From: Sinanaerobacter sp. ZZT-01
Lineage (GTDB): Bacteria; Bacillota; Clostridia; Peptostreptococcales; Anaerovoracaceae
Assembly: GCF_035621135.1 (NCBI RefSeq)
Contig: NZ_CP141728.1
Location: forward strand, 930,001-994,000
DNA length: 64,000 nucleotides
Direction: 5' to 3'
Shown: one piece after another, positions 53,220 through 62,911 of the stretch
Layout: each line of letters opens with the position of its first letter
Numbering within the stretch: the first letter of the stretch is position 1
Notes under the pieces: model-generated
Seen by the model: only the letters and a program-made list of their open reading frames with translations
The model's database searches: none
Told to the model about the DNA's origin: nothing
Program-made: the position numbers and the translations under genes

Positions 53220-54016
53220 GCAAATGGCTTTCCAAAGGCTACACCGGCCTTATACTCACCTTCCTCTATGCACCTATTTTTGTATTGATTTTATATTCCT
53301 TTAATCAGAGTAAAAGTCGAGGGCATTGGACCGGTTTCAGCTTCCGATGGTATGAAAGACTCTTTCACAACGACGCAATTTTAAACGCTTTTATCACAAC
53401 TTTGCTAGTCGCCGTCATCGCCTCGGTCATCGCAACGGTTCTAGGTACTGCGGCAGCAATCGGCATTCACAATATGAAAAAGCGTTCCCGCACAGTAGTC
53501 ATGAATGTCACCTATCTTCCGGTTATCAATCCGGAAATCGTTATGGGTGTTTCTTTAATGCTGCTTTTCGTCTTAATGGGAATTAAGTTCGGGCTGCTTA
53601 CTTTAGTACTGGCGCACATCACCTTCAATCTGCCTTACGTCATATTGAGTGTTATGCCAAAACTGCGACAAATGGATCATTACCTATTCGAAGCAGCAAT
53701 GGACCTAGGCTGTACTCCCTGGCAGGCTTTTGCAAAGGTAACGCTCCCTGAGATTATGCCCGGGGTCGTAACCGGATTTTTGATGGCATTTACTTTTTCA
53801 CTGGATGATTTTAATATCAGTTATTTTGTAAGCGGCGATAAGTTCCAAACTTTGCCGATTTTGATTTATTCTATGACCAGAAAACGTGTCAGTCCTGAAA
53901 TCAACGCTTTATCTGCAATCATTTTTATTGTTGTTCTCTTGATTCTGATTTTGGTAAACATCAATGACGCACGTTTGGAAAAAGAGCAGCGAAAAAAGGA
54001 GGATGCACTGCGATGA
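53216..54016 (+). CDS. potC: Spermidine/putrescine ABC permease PotC
   Basis: A 266-residue, six-helix permease with the EAA loop (EAAMDLGCTPWQAFAKVTLP) near residue 160. Pairs with PotB to make the pore. Overlaps neighbours by 4 bases. The segment FSLDDFNISYFVSG is typical of PotC proteins. Confidence 0.92.
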   Translation: MSKWLSKGYTGLILTFLYAPIFVLILYSFNQSKSRGHWTGFSFRWYERLFHNDAILNAFITTLLVAVIASVIATVLGTAAAIGIHNMKKRSRTVVMNVTYLPVINPEIVMGVSLMLLFVLMGIKFGLLTLVLAHITFNLPYVILSVMPKLRQMDHYLFEAAMDLGCTPWQAFAKVTLPEIMPGVVTGFLMAFTFSLDDFNISYFVSGDKFQTLPILIYSMTRKRVSPEINALSAIIFIVVLLILILVNINDARLEKEQRKKEDALR

Positions 54017-55239
54017 AACAAAATCTTTTGAAATTTTTTTGCTGTACAGTCAGTGCCCTGCTTTTATTTTCCTTCTCCTCTACGGTTTCTTCTGCATTGG
54101 AACTGAAGGATCCTAGCTACTATGAGCGCTTTCAGGGAAAAGGTATTTCCATCAGCGTCTATAATTGGGGCGAATACTTATCCAACGGCAGCGACGGTTT
54201 AATGAATATTAATGAGGAATTTACAAAATTGACAGGGATTAAGGTCAATTATACAAATTTTGCAACGAATGAAGAGCTTTATGCAAAGATGAAAAGCGGT
54301 GGCTCTAACTATGACGTTATTTTCCCATCGGATTATATGATTGCTCGTATGATAAAAGAAGAAATGCTGGCTCCTTTACATCGCGAAAATCTGCCGAATG
54401 AAACCTACCTGAATCCATTATTTGAAGAAAACAGTTACGACCCGGGGAACGTTTATTCTCTTCCTTACACCTGGGGAACCGTCGTTATTATTTATAATAA
54501 AGAGAAAATCAAAGAGCCCGTTGACAGCTGGAACATTTTATGGGATGAAAAATATAAAAATGAAATATTGATGTTCAGCAATTCGAGAGATTCGTTTGGT
54601 ATTGCATTAAAGACACTCGGCTACTCCCTGAACAGTGAAGACCCAAAACAGCTTCGAGAAGCTGCTAATCTTTTAAAGGAGCAAAAGCCTTTGGTACAAG
54701 CTTATGTCATGGATCAAATTTTTGATAAAATGGAAGCAAATGAAGCCATATTGGCTCCTTATTATGCCGGAGATACCCTAGCCATGATGGACTCAAATGA
54801 AGCTCTCGCAGTTGCTGTCCCGAAGGAGGGAACGAATCTCTTTGTCGATGCAGCCTGCATCCCTGCAAACAGCACGAACCAAGAAGCAGCTGAAATGTAT
54901 ATTAATTTTTTAAATGAGCCGCAAGTAGCAGCTGATAATATCGAATACATCGGCTACTCCACACCAAATTTAGCCGCCTTTGACTTACTGGACGAAGCAA
55001 CACAAAACAATGAAATCATTTATCCGTCCGATGAAATATTGGCACAATCGGAACAATTTATCAACTTATCCGATGAAACTAATTTAAGAATGGACCAGCT
55101 TTGGACAGAGGTCTTAGCCAGCAAAGGTAACTTTGCCGCTTGGGGTCTTGCGCCAATTATAACGATTCTAGGACTCTTCGCGGTAAAAAACTGGATAAAA
55201 TATAACCGCAGAAAGAAAAGGAGGAGAATGATAGAATGA
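54013..55239 (+). CDS. potD: Spermidine/putrescine-binding protein PotD, tail-anchored
   Basis: A 408-residue extracellular binding protein. A signal-like hydrophobic N-terminus (about residues 7-30) ends SSA, with no lipobox at its end. The binding fold follows, with the family start ISVYNWGEYLSNG and polyamine-site regions YDVIFPSDYM and LPYTWGTV. After the domain, a second hydrophobic helix (about residues 378-395, LAPIITILGLFAV) and a very basic tail (YNRRKKRRRMIE) indicate anchoring by the C-terminus instead of by a lipid. GGAGG precedes the ATG. Confidence 0.9.
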   Translation: MKQNLLKFFCCTVSALLLFSFSSTVSSALELKDPSYYERFQGKGISISVYNWGEYLSNGSDGLMNINEEFTKLTGIKVNYTNFATNEELYAKMKSGGSNYDVIFPSDYMIARMIKEEMLAPLHRENLPNETYLNPLFEENSYDPGNVYSLPYTWGTVVIIYNKEKIKEPVDSWNILWDEKYKNEILMFSNSRDSFGIALKTLGYSLNSEDPKQLREAANLLKEQKPLVQAYVMDQIFDKMEANEAILAPYYAGDTLAMMDSNEALAVAVPKEGTNLFVDAACIPANSTNQEAAEMYINFLNEPQVAADNIEYIGYSTPNLAAFDLLDEATQNNEIIYPSDEILAQSEQFINLSDETNLRMDQLWTEVLASKGNFAAWGLAPIITILGLFAVKNWIKYNRRKKRRRMIE

Positions 55240-55931
55240 TGAACCTCTCTTCAAATGAAATTAAATCACACCTTTTTTCCATGTCAGATGAGGCGTATAA
55301 AAGCTTTCACAGCAATCTGGTTCCAGGTGTCCATAACATAATCGGCATTCGTATTCCAAAGCTTCGAAGCTTTGCGAAAGAGATTGCAAAAGATGAATGG
55401 AGCCTCTATTTAAAAGGTGCCTCTGATGACTATTATGAAGAAATCCTGCTGCAAGGCCTCGTCATCGCTTATGCAAAAATGGACTATTCAGACCGTCTCT
55501 CTTATATAAAAGGCTTTATTCCTAAAATAAATAACTGGGCAGTCTGTGACAGCTTTTGCAGTAGCCTGAAAGATACCGCAAAGCATAGGGAGGAAATGCT
55601 TTCCTTCCTACAGCCCTATCTCCACTCTGATCAGGAATTTTTCCTACGATTTGCAATTGTAATGCTGATGGATTATTATATCTTTGACGAATACATCGAT
55701 ATGGTTCTTTCTGAAATGGATCAAATCAAGCATGAAGGCTACTATGTAAAGATGGCAGTAGCTTGGGCAATTTCAATGTGTTTTGTAAAATTTCCGGAAA
55801 AGACCTTGTACTTTCTCTCAGAAAATAATCTGGATGATTTTACCTATAATAAAGCTTTACAGAAAACGATCGAATCGCTTCGAGTGGATAAGGAAACAAA
55901 GGATAAGCTGCGCCGTATGAAGCGAAAATAA
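55236..55931 (+). CDS. AlkD-like DNA alkylation repair protein
   Basis: A 231-residue HEAT-repeat protein of the AlkD/DNA alkylation repair family, which removes positively charged alkylated bases. It is all helical; motifs such as GVHNIIGIRIPKLRSFAKEI, WAVCDSFCSSLK and FLRFAIVMLMDYYI match the family. It overlaps potD by 4 bases; the shared transcript with polyamine uptake is unexplained. Followed by a hairpin terminator that lies inside the end of the convergent gene. Confidence 0.85.
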   Translation: MMNLSSNEIKSHLFSMSDEAYKSFHSNLVPGVHNIIGIRIPKLRSFAKEIAKDEWSLYLKGASDDYYEEILLQGLVIAYAKMDYSDRLSYIKGFIPKINNWAVCDSFCSSLKDTAKHREEMLSFLQPYLHSDQEFFLRFAIVMLMDYYIFDEYIDMVLSEMDQIKHEGYYVKMAVAWAISMCFVKFPEKTLYFLSENNLDDFTYNKALQKTIESLRVDKETKDKLRRMKRK

Positions 55932-55937
55932 ACAGAA

Positions 55938-57287
55938 TCAATTCTTTTTAGGGATCAGCTGGCTGATCTCTTTCTTTTTACATAATTCTAATATACATTG
56001 AAAAAAAAGTTCTGCTGCCGGTTCTAACACACCTTCATCAAAATCAAAACAATCGTTATGGTGCGGTGCACTTAGAGAAGTACCAAACAGCATATAAGTT
56101 GCTTTCCCTCCTTGTCCATGAACTGCATTCAGCAGCTCAGTCACATCTTCGCTTGCATGAAATTCCAATTCATCGACAATCTGATCGAAAAAAGGATTTG
56201 CCTTTGCCTGCTGTACAACAAAGGCTGCAAGTTCTGTATTACAGGATGCACAGCCTGCCTCTCCTATTATCTCTAATTTATGTTTACAGCCTTCCATCTC
56301 AGCAGCACCTTCGCAAATCGTCTCTACTCGCTTTTGCATATATTGGTTTACCTCGTTGGTACTACCTCTGGTTTCCAGTACCAGCTCCGCATAATCCGGT
56401 ATTATATTCGCCGGTCCGTCTGCCCGTAAGGCTCCGACATTGACCCGGCTATCTCCTTCGCTATGCCGTGAAATACCTAAGATATTTAGCGTCGCATTAC
56501 ATGCTGCAGCCAAAGCATTTTTTCCTTCCTGCGGACAATTTCCTGCATGTGACGCTTTGCCATAAAAGGATACCTTCATTTTTGTCGTTGCTAGAAATTC
56601 TGTCGTTGCTGCTGCAAACATCCCCAAGCGATTTGCATTTAATCCAATGTGTCCGGACAACATATAGTCAACCCCCTGCGTCAAATTAGTTTTTGCAAAA
56701 GCAGCTGCGCCACGAACACCCTCCTCTGCCGGTTGAAATAAAATGCGAATCTCTGCATGAAATAAATCACGATTTTCCTGTAATTGTTTAATAACTCCCA
56801 AACCAATGGCAACGTGTCCATCATGACCGCAGGCATGCATAATACCATCATGCAGTGATACAAAACCTTCTTTATACGGGCGGTGCTCCTCACTGGTACA
56901 CTCTTGTATCTCATTTGCATCCATATCAAAACGGAGCAGAAATACAGGTCTCTTTTCACTGCTTCTTTTCTCTCCCTCGATCCGCGCGATCACTCCGGTA
57001 AAGCCACCTTCCATCTTTGCAATCAAATCGCTGCGCTTTGTTTCTTTCACCGCACGCTTTATTGCTTTTTTGTCCTCCTGCTCATTCGGGCATCCTCTTC
57101 TAAGCTTTGGATCAAGAATTTCTTTTCCAAATTGGTATTTCACACCCCATTCTTCCAAATGTTCTATAATTCGTACACTGGTACGGTATTCCTGCCACCC
57201 GGATTCGGGATAGCAGTGCAAATCTCTTCGAATCGCAATCAGTCTTCTTGATAGACTATCCTTTTTATCTTCTGTACTCTGTCCCAT
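55938..57287 (-). CDS. M20-family amidohydrolase, AbgA-like
   Basis: A 449-residue metallo-amidohydrolase. The dinuclear metal site is shown by HACGHDGHVAIGLG near residue 150, PAEEGVRGAAAF near 202, and the C-terminal ASEDVTELL and HHNDCFDF. It is about 50 residues longer than ordinary aminoacylases because of an insert (about residues 50-95), as in p-aminobenzoyl-glutamate hydrolase subunit A. Likely cleaves an N-acyl amino acid; no abgB or abgT partner is present. AAGGTG precedes the ATG. Confidence 0.83.
   Translation of the reverse strand: MGQSTEDKKDSLSRRLIAIRRDLHCYPESGWQEYRTSVRIIEHLEEWGVKYQFGKEILDPKLRRGCPNEQEDKKAIKRAVKETKRSDLIAKMEGGFTGVIARIEGEKRSSEKRPVFLLRFDMDANEIQECTSEEHRPYKEGFVSLHDGIMHACGHDGHVAIGLGVIKQLQENRDLFHAEIRILFQPAEEGVRGAAAFAKTNLTQGVDYMLSGHIGLNANRLGMFAAATTEFLATTKMKVSFYGKASHAGNCPQEGKNALAAACNATLNILGISRHSEGDSRVNVGALRADGPANIIPDYAELVLETRGSTNEVNQYMQKRVETICEGAAEMEGCKHKLEIIGEAGCASCNTELAAFVVQQAKANPFFDQIVDELEFHASEDVTELLNAVHGQGGKATYMLFGTSLSAPHHNDCFDFDEGVLEPAAELFFQCILELCKKKEISQLIPKKN
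55952..55979 (+). terminator. Terminator of the pot-alkD operon
   Basis: GATCAGC pairs with GCTGATC, then TCTTTCTTTTT. It overlaps the last codons of the convergent amidohydrolase gene. Confidence 0.75.
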
Positions 57288-57397
57288 ATTGACACCTTAT
57301 TGGCCCTTTGCCGTTTCTTTTTATTATAAACAATTTACTATATTATAGCCTGCCACTGCTAAAGAAGAAAGGCTTAAATCAAGAATATAAAGACAAA

Positions 57398-57417
57398 GGA
57401 GCACGTTATGTGCTCCC
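57398..57417 (-). terminator. Terminator after pflA
   Basis: Minus strand GGAGCAC-ATAAC-GTGCTCC followed by TTTGTCTTT. Confidence 0.75.
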
Positions 57418-57431
57418 TTGATTTCATTCTG

Positions 57432-58157
57432 TTACTTTGTATCTTTTCTGCATTCCAAATGCCGGTATAAGCTTCTAACTTCTTCCGCTTTCATTTCCGG
57501 TGTATCTTCTAAGGAAAACGGAATACCCAGCGCTTCATATTTTTCTAAGCAAAGCTTGCGAAACGGCAAAAGTTCTATCTTTTCCACATTGGGAAAAGCG
57601 TTTAAAAACATACCTAGTTTTTTTATATGCTCTTTTGCATCGGTTAGTCCCGGTACTACAACATGCCTGATCCAAACTGGTTTTTGCTGTTCTTTCAATA
57701 ATTCTAAAAAAGAACAAACGGTTTGAAAGCTTCCTCTGCAATGCTTTTGATAGTCTGCCTCGGAAAGAAATTTCACATCGCACAATACCAAATCTGTATA
57801 AGCAAGTACGTTGTTTATTTTTTCTCTGTCGCTGCAACCCATTCCGGAGGTATCCAAAGCTGTGTGTATACCTTCTTCTTTCAGTCTCTGAAACACTTCC
57901 GAAATAAAACCTGCCTGCAAAAGTGGTTCTCCTCCTGTAATGGTAACGCCTCCATTCTTTTGAAAATAAGGGCGGTACCGCAGAATTTTTTTTACCACAT
58001 CTTCCGGTTCGTACACGTCACCCGCCTCTTGTTCCCACGTATCGGGATTATGGCAATAAGCACAGCGAAGAGGACAGCCCTGCATGAATATAACATACCG
58101 AATCCCCGGTCCATCCACGGCTCCCATGGATTGAAAGGAATGTATTCTGCCCAGCAT
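57432..58157 (-). CDS. pflA: Pyruvate formate-lyase activating enzyme
   Basis: A 241-residue radical SAM enzyme that puts the glycyl radical on PflB. The cluster motif CAYCHNPDT gives C-x3-C-x2-C with the preceding GCPLRC, and GGEPLLQ follows. The ATG at 58157 follows GAGGTGG; a GTG at 58169 overlaps the pflB stop. Co-transcribed with pflB and ending at a hairpin terminator. Confidence 0.94.
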   Translation of the reverse strand: MLGRIHSFQSMGAVDGPGIRYVIFMQGCPLRCAYCHNPDTWEQEAGDVYEPEDVVKKILRYRPYFQKNGGVTITGGEPLLQAGFISEVFQRLKEEGIHTALDTSGMGCSDREKINNVLAYTDLVLCDVKFLSEADYQKHCRGSFQTVCSFLELLKEQQKPVWIRHVVVPGLTDAKEHIKKLGMFLNAFPNVEKIELLPFRKLCLEKYEALGIPFSLEDTPEMKAEEVRSLYRHLECRKDTK

Positions 58158-58165
58158 ACGCCACC

Positions 58166-60397
58166 TCACACACTCTCGTGGAAGGTTCGGGAAATCACTT
58201 CCCGCTGCTGTTCCTTCGTCAGCTTATAAAAGTTTACCGCATAGCCGGAAACACGTATCGTCAAATTTGGATATTTTTCCGGATTTTCATAGGCATCCAA
58301 CAGAGTTTCGCGATTCAATACATTTACATTGATGTGGTGCGCCATCTGCCCAAAATAGCCTTCCAGCAATGCCACCAAGTTAGATATTCTTTCTTCTTCG
58401 GATTTTCCAAGTGCCTCCGGTACAATGGAAAAAGTATTGGAAATGCCATCCTTACAATACTCGTAGGAAATCTTTGCAACGGAATTGAGTGCCGCTAACG
58501 CACCGTTTTTCTCTCTTCCGTGCATTGGGTTTGCTCCGGGCGCAAATGCTTCCCCTGCTTTTCTTCCATCCGGTGTTGAACCGGTTTTCTTTCCATATAC
58601 GACGTTTGAGGTAATCGTTAGAACGGATAGGGTATGCTCTGCATTCTTATAAAGCGGTGTTTTCTTTAGCTCCTTGAAGAAAAGCTCCATCTGTTCACAA
58701 GCAATTGTATCTACACGGTCATCATCGTTTCCAAATGCAGGATAGTCACCTTGAATCTCAAAATCCGTAATCAGACCGCTTTCCTGATCTCGGATGCATT
58801 TTACTTTTGCATATTTAATTGCAGATAAAGAGTCTGCCAAAACGCTCATTCCTGCTACTCCAAAGGACATATAACGATGTACTGAAGTATCGTGCAGTGC
58901 CATCTGTGTCTTTTCATAAGCGTATTTATCATGCATATAATGGATGACATTCATGGTGTTGGCATACATTTTCGCCATCCATGAACGATAAAAATTAAGA
59001 AGCTCCACGACTTTATCATAATCAAGGTATTCCTCTGTGTATCCTTTACTCTCCGGTGCTACCTGAATGTTCTGCTTTTCGTCTCTTCCGCCGTTTAAAG
59101 ATAAAAGCAGCATCTTCGCCAGGTTCGCCCGTGCCCCGAAGAACTGCATCTCTTTTCCAACACGCATCGCGGAAACACAGCAGGCAATTGCATAGTCGTC
59201 TCCAAACTTCGGACGCATTAAATCATCATTCTCGTACTGAATCGCATCGGTATCACAAGATACTTTTGCACAATAACGCTTAAAATTTTCCGGAAGCTGA
59301 TTTGACCAAAGAACTGTTAGATTCGGTTCAGCAGATGTTCCTAAATTATACAGTGTGTGAAGGATACGGTAAGAGTTCTTCGTCACTAAGGTTCTTCCAT
59401 CTTCACCCATTCCGCCAATAGCTTCGGTAATCCACATCGGATCCCCTCCAAATAACTCATTATACTCCGGAGTCCGTAAATGGCGAGCCATTCGAAGCTT
59501 CATTACAAAGTCATCCATAATTTCCTGAATCTCGGATTCCGTAATAATGCCGTTCTTTAAATCACGTTCAAAGTAAATATCCAAGAAAGTAGTCGTTCGT
59601 CCAAGGCTCATCGCTGCTCCGTTTTGCTCTTTGATTGCGCCCAAATACCCAAAATAAAGCCACTGTACCGCTTCTTTTGCATCTTGTGCAGGTTTTGAAA
59701 TGTCGAATCCGTACATAGCTGCCATTTCTTTCAGCTTACCGAGAAAATTAATCTGCTGAAATAATTCTTCCAGCTGACGAATGTGATCCACATCCATCAG
59801 TTCTTCTCCAATGCTTTCCTTATCTTTTTTCTTTTCTTCAATCAAACGGTCAATCCCATACAGTGCCACTCTGCGGTAGTCTCCAATGATTCGTCCTCTT
59901 CCGTAAGCATCCGGCAAACCTGTAATAAGTCCGCAGTGTCTGGCTTTTTTGGTTGTCTCATTATAAACACGAAAAACACCGTCATTATGCGTGGTACGAT
60001 ATTGAAATTCGTCTTCTACTTTTTTGGATAATTCATATCCATATGACTTGCAGGCATCTCTTGTCATCTTCAAGCCGCCAAACGGGTTTACACCTCGCTT
60101 TAAAGGGCGATCTGTCTGTAATCCAACAATTAATTCCTTCTCTTTATCTAAATATCCAGGCTTATAATTTAAAAGAGAGGTCACTGTCTGCGTATCAATA
60201 TCCAAGACACCTCCAAATTCTCTCTCCAATGCGAAAAGATTATTCAATTTATGCATCAAGCGCTCCGTTCTTTCGGTCACCGAACAGAGAAACTTTTCAT
60301 CTCCTTCGTATGGTGTATAATTTTTCTGAATAAAATCTCTAACGTTAATTTCATTCTGCCATTCTCCGTTTGCAAATCCGTCCCACTGTGTAAACAT
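58166..60397 (-). CDS. pflB: Pyruvate formate-lyase
   Basis: A 743-residue glycyl radical enzyme that splits pyruvate with CoA to acetyl-CoA and formate. The catalytic Cys pair is in [11 protein letters not shown] near residue 420 and the radical glycine is in RVSGYAVNF about 20 residues from the end. The ATG at 60397 has GGAGG upstream; the in-frame ATG at 60412 belongs to that site. It is controlled by a ZTP riboswitch and shares the transcript with pflA. Formate made here can enter tetrahydrofolate metabolism, linking to the glycine operon. Confidence 0.95.
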   Translation of the reverse strand: MFTQWDGFANGEWQNEINVRDFIQKNYTPYEGDEKFLCSVTERTERLMHKLNNLFALEREFGGVLDIDTQTVTSLLNYKPGYLDKEKELIVGLQTDRPLKRGVNPFGGLKMTRDACKSYGYELSKKVEDEFQYRTTHNDGVFRVYNETTKKARHCGLITGLPDAYGRGRIIGDYRRVALYGIDRLIEEKKKDKESIGEELMDVDHIRQLEELFQQINFLGKLKEMAAMYGFDISKPAQDAKEAVQWLYFGYLGAIKEQNGAAMSLGRTTTFLDIYFERDLKNGIITESEIQEIMDDFVMKLRMARHLRTPEYNELFGGDPMWITEAIGGMGEDGRTLVTKNSYRILHTLYNLGTSAEPNLTVLWSNQLPENFKRYCAKVSCDTDAIQYENDDLMRPKFGDDYAIACCVSAMRVGKEMQFFGARANLAKMLLLSLNGGRDEKQNIQVAPESKGYTEEYLDYDKVVELLNFYRSWMAKMYANTMNVIHYMHDKYAYEKTQMALHDTSVHRYMSFGVAGMSVLADSLSAIKYAKVKCIRDQESGLITDFEIQGDYPAFGNDDDRVDTIACEQMELFFKELKKTPLYKNAEHTLSVLTITSNVVYGKKTGSTPDGRKAGEAFAPGANPMHGREKNGALAALNSVAKISYEYCKDGISNTFSIVPEALGKSEEERISNLVALLEGYFGQMAHHINVNVLNRETLLDAYENPEKYPNLTIRVSGYAVNFYKLTKEQQREVISRTFHESV

Positions 60398-60527
60398 AAT
60401 AAATACCTCCATCTTCCTTTGTACTTCTTAGTTCTACACACCGTATTTTTCTGGATTTTGTTTGCGACATCTGCTGCAAAGCTTTTTTCGTCACACTCTC
60501 CGTTTAAAAGATCATCTTTTTTTGCAT

Positions 60528-60561
60528 AAAAAAAGGCAACCTCGAAATATACGATGTTGCC
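60528..60561 (-). terminator. ZTP riboswitch terminator before pflB
   Basis: Minus strand GGCAAC...GTTGCC followed by T7. Its 5' arm (GGGCAAC) is part of the aptamer's last conserved segment, so ligand binding and terminator are mutually exclusive. Confidence 0.88.
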
Positions 60562-60635
60562 CAGACGGTCGGCTCAATATCAGCTCTCATTCCCCTGTGG
60601 TTTTGCCCACTTATCCGTCAGTAATGAAAGCCCTT
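60553..60635 (-). promoter_or_regulatory. ZTP riboswitch (pfl motif)
   Basis: Minus strand. Conserved blocks of the pfl RNA are seen: TTACTGACGGATA, the GTGG/CCAC hairpin, AGGGGAATGA, then GCCGACCGTCTGGGCA. This class binds ZTP/ZMP, a signal of low 10-formyl-THF, and turns genes on. It was named for sites before pfl genes, as here. Confidence 0.9.
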
Positions 60636-60645
60636 CTTTTTTTTC

Positions 60646-60675
60646 AATATACCACTGTCTGATTTGCTTTGTCAA
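60646..60675 (-). promoter_or_regulatory. Sigma-A promoter of pflBA
   Basis: Minus strand TTGACA (60675-60670), 18 bases, TATATT (60651-60646), a few bases before the ZTP aptamer. Confidence 0.8.
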
Positions 60676-60736
60676 GAAAGAAAGGAAAAAAACAAAAATA
60701 TTTTATTATTATTCTTACATTGCACCGCTTAAGCTT

Positions 60737-61813
60737 TTATGCAAATGCGCTATCAATCAGCGTATCCAGTACTTCATTCATAGATAAACCAATTCCCTGA
60801 AGCATACTTGGATACCGGCTGTGAACCGTAAATCCCGGAATCGTATTCACCTCGTTAAACACAAGCTCTTCTTGGGGCGTTACAAAGAGATCCACTCTGG
60901 AAAATCCACAGCATCCCAATGCTTGATACACATTCAGTCCTGTTTGCTTAATTTTTTCAATCAGCTCCGGTGCGAGTAAAGCAGGCATCTGAATCGTCGC
61001 TGTTCTCTGCCCGTATTTTTCATTAAAATCTAAAAACCCCTGCTTCAAATCAATTTTATCGACAGCACCTATAATCGGCTCTTTCGTTCCAAGTACTGCA
61101 CATCCGACCTCAAATCCCTCTATATTTTCCTCTAAAATAACCTCATCGTCCTCTAAAAATGCCCTCTGTACAGCTTCATACAGTTCTTCCTCTCTTTTCA
61201 CTTTCGTAATCCCTAAAGAGGAGCCTGCCTTTACCGGTTTGACATAGACCGGATACCCGAGAGAAGCCACACGCTCTTTTAACTGGTCAAAATGAAACCC
61301 CTTCTGAATGACAAATGACTTCGGAACACGAACACCGCAGGCTTCTACAATGGTATGTGCTAATTTCTTATTCATACATAAAGCAGAACTTAAGGTGCCG
61401 CATCCGACCAACGGAATTCCGGAAAGTTCAAGAAGCCCCTGTACTGTTCCATCTTCTCCATTTTTTCCGTGTAACATTGGAAGCACAGCATCCAAAGAAA
61501 CTCGCCTTATCTTATTTTTTTCAAGAAGCAGAATCCCGTGAAGCTGGCGGCTTGGTGAAATCACTACCGGTGTGCAGTCTTTTTCATTCATCCACGTATC
61601 TTGCGCTATCTTTTCTGCTTCTCCTGTATAAAGGTACCATTCCCCTTGTTTTGTGATACCTATAAGCAGCATTTCATACCGTTCTTTATTAAAATGCTGT
61701 ACAACTGCGTAAGCAGATTGTAAAGAAATTGAATATTCCGAAGAGCATCCCCCAAATAAAACTGCGATTTTTTTCTTCTTATTATCTTGATCTAATGCTT
61801 TTACTTTACGCAT
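60737..61813 (-). CDS. D-alanine-D-serine ligase-like protein (VanG/VanC type)
   Basis: A 358-residue ATP-grasp ligase that joins D-Ala to a second D-residue for cell-wall precursors. The N-terminal loop reads FGGCSSEYSISLQSA: the E-Y pair is typical of D-Ala-D-Ser ligases (VanC, VanG), where D-Ala-D-Ala ligases have E-H. The omega loop has DFNEKYG, keeping the KY pair that D-lactate ligases lack. LHGKNGEDGTVQG, GCAVLG and NEVNTIPGFTVHSRYP follow. It lies 24 bases after a vanW gene, the order found in vanG operons, but vanR/S, vanXY and vanT are absent. It could also be the cell's ordinary Ddl. Confidence 0.8.
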   Translation of the reverse strand: MRKVKALDQDNKKKKIAVLFGGCSSEYSISLQSAYAVVQHFNKERYEMLLIGITKQGEWYLYTGEAEKIAQDTWMNEKDCTPVVISPSRQLHGILLLEKNKIRRVSLDAVLPMLHGKNGEDGTVQGLLELSGIPLVGCGTLSSALCMNKKLAHTIVEACGVRVPKSFVIQKGFHFDQLKERVASLGYPVYVKPVKAGSSLGITKVKREEELYEAVQRAFLEDDEVILEENIEGFEVGCAVLGTKEPIIGAVDKIDLKQGFLDFNEKYGQRTATIQMPALLAPELIEKIKQTGLNVYQALGCCGFSRVDLFVTPQEELVFNEVNTIPGFTVHSRYPSMLQGIGLSMNEVLDTLIDSAFA

Positions 61814-61837
61814 AAGCTATCCCTTTCTCAATCCCCA

Positions 61838-62659
61838 TTAACGATACCCAATTTCGATTGTTTTCGGCAGAGCATAAGAAATTTGTGTTCGATTGACATA
61901 GAGTTTTTGCTCCGGTTCTTCTTTTTCTCTTGCCAAATTGATCTTTTTACGGCAAATAATTGCCTCTTGATATACTTTTTTATTTTGCTGAAAATATGAA
62001 ATATCCTTTGCATATATGTCATACTGGTGGCCGACTGGCTCGTCACAATAAATTCCGAGGTAAAGGTTCTCTTCATCAAAGTCAAATACGAGCTGATATT
62101 GACGCATCGTATCATTTCTTACTTTCAGATCAAGCCATCCTTCGCTTACAGTTGCATCGGTTCCTTCTGGTATTTCTTCATCCTGATAAGGAAACTCTCT
62201 GACTGCATGTGGATGTCTTTCCACTATGCTCAAAGGAGTATGCAGAAATACCCAAAAAAGCAGATTGCTCATCTGGCAAAGCCCGCCTCCCGGCCGTGCA
62301 ACAATTTCACCGTCTACCGAGCACAATCCATCCTTATATTTTTCATTTTTTTCAGCATATCTGGCCAGCTTCCAAAAAGAGAAAGTTTCCCCCGGTTTAA
62401 TCACAAGCTTGTCCATCGTTTTCGCAACGAGTTTTAAGTTGAATACCTTATTTTCCTGATAAACCCTGTCAAATCCGGTATTTTCATTGATTAGGATCGA
62501 TTTTGTTTCATAACAAAGGTAAGGTAAGCATTCCTTATTTTGTTGTTTTGCATAATTGTTTCCATCGAAGTGCATCTTTGTATAAAAGCACAAGCATCTC
62601 TGCTTTGCACGTAGCGGCCGCAGCCATGGAAAAATCTGAGTTACTCTTTTCCTTTGCAT
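61838..62659 (-). CDS. vanW: VanW-family protein
   Basis: A 273-residue protein of the VanW family: the core block LKLVAKTMDKLVIKPGETFSFW (from about residue 75) is followed by ARPGGGLCQMSNLLFW and ERHPHAVREFPY. No signal peptide is apparent. Its biochemical role is unknown, though it occurs beside vanG ligases. GAGGAG lies before the ATG. It leads the two-gene vanW-ligase unit, and a dyad lies about 100 bases upstream. Confidence 0.87.
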   Translation of the reverse strand: MQRKRVTQIFPWLRPLRAKQRCLCFYTKMHFDGNNYAKQQNKECLPYLCYETKSILINENTGFDRVYQENKVFNLKLVAKTMDKLVIKPGETFSFWKLARYAEKNEKYKDGLCSVDGEIVARPGGGLCQMSNLLFWVFLHTPLSIVERHPHAVREFPYQDEEIPEGTDATVSEGWLDLKVRNDTMRQYQLVFDFDEENLYLGIYCDEPVGHQYDIYAKDISYFQQNKKVYQEAIICRKKINLAREKEEPEQKLYVNRTQISYALPKTIEIGYR

Positions 62660-62751
62660 TCTCTAAATTCTCCTCTTTGAACTATGAATCTTTCACGTTT
62701 CTATCGTATATCTATCTCAGCTGATTCTAAGGTTAAACTAATTCTCTTGAA

Positions 62752-62789
62752 ACATAAGGAAACATCAATTTATGAATATTCCCTTATGT
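62752..62789. promoter_or_regulatory. Inverted repeat upstream of vanW
   Basis: ACATAAGG (62752-62759) and CCTTATGT (62782-62789), perfect 8-base arms, spaced by 22 bases, about 95 bases before vanW. No T run, so more likely an operator than a terminator. Confidence 0.4.
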
Positions 62790-62885
62790 AAAGAAGAAAA
62801 TCCTCTCTGGCTGATATTTATGAGTATAGCACCTTTTGATTGACCTAATTTTAAAATTCTCTTAAAGCTCCCTTAACGTTCTTTT

Positions 62886-62910
62886 AAAAAAAACTTAAAT
62901 TTTTCTTAAG
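62886..62910 (-). terminator. Terminator after the metallo-hydrolase gene
   Basis: Minus strand CTTAA...TTAAG followed by eight T, immediately after the stop codon. Short stem but a long T run. Confidence 0.65.
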
Positions 62911-62911
62911 A

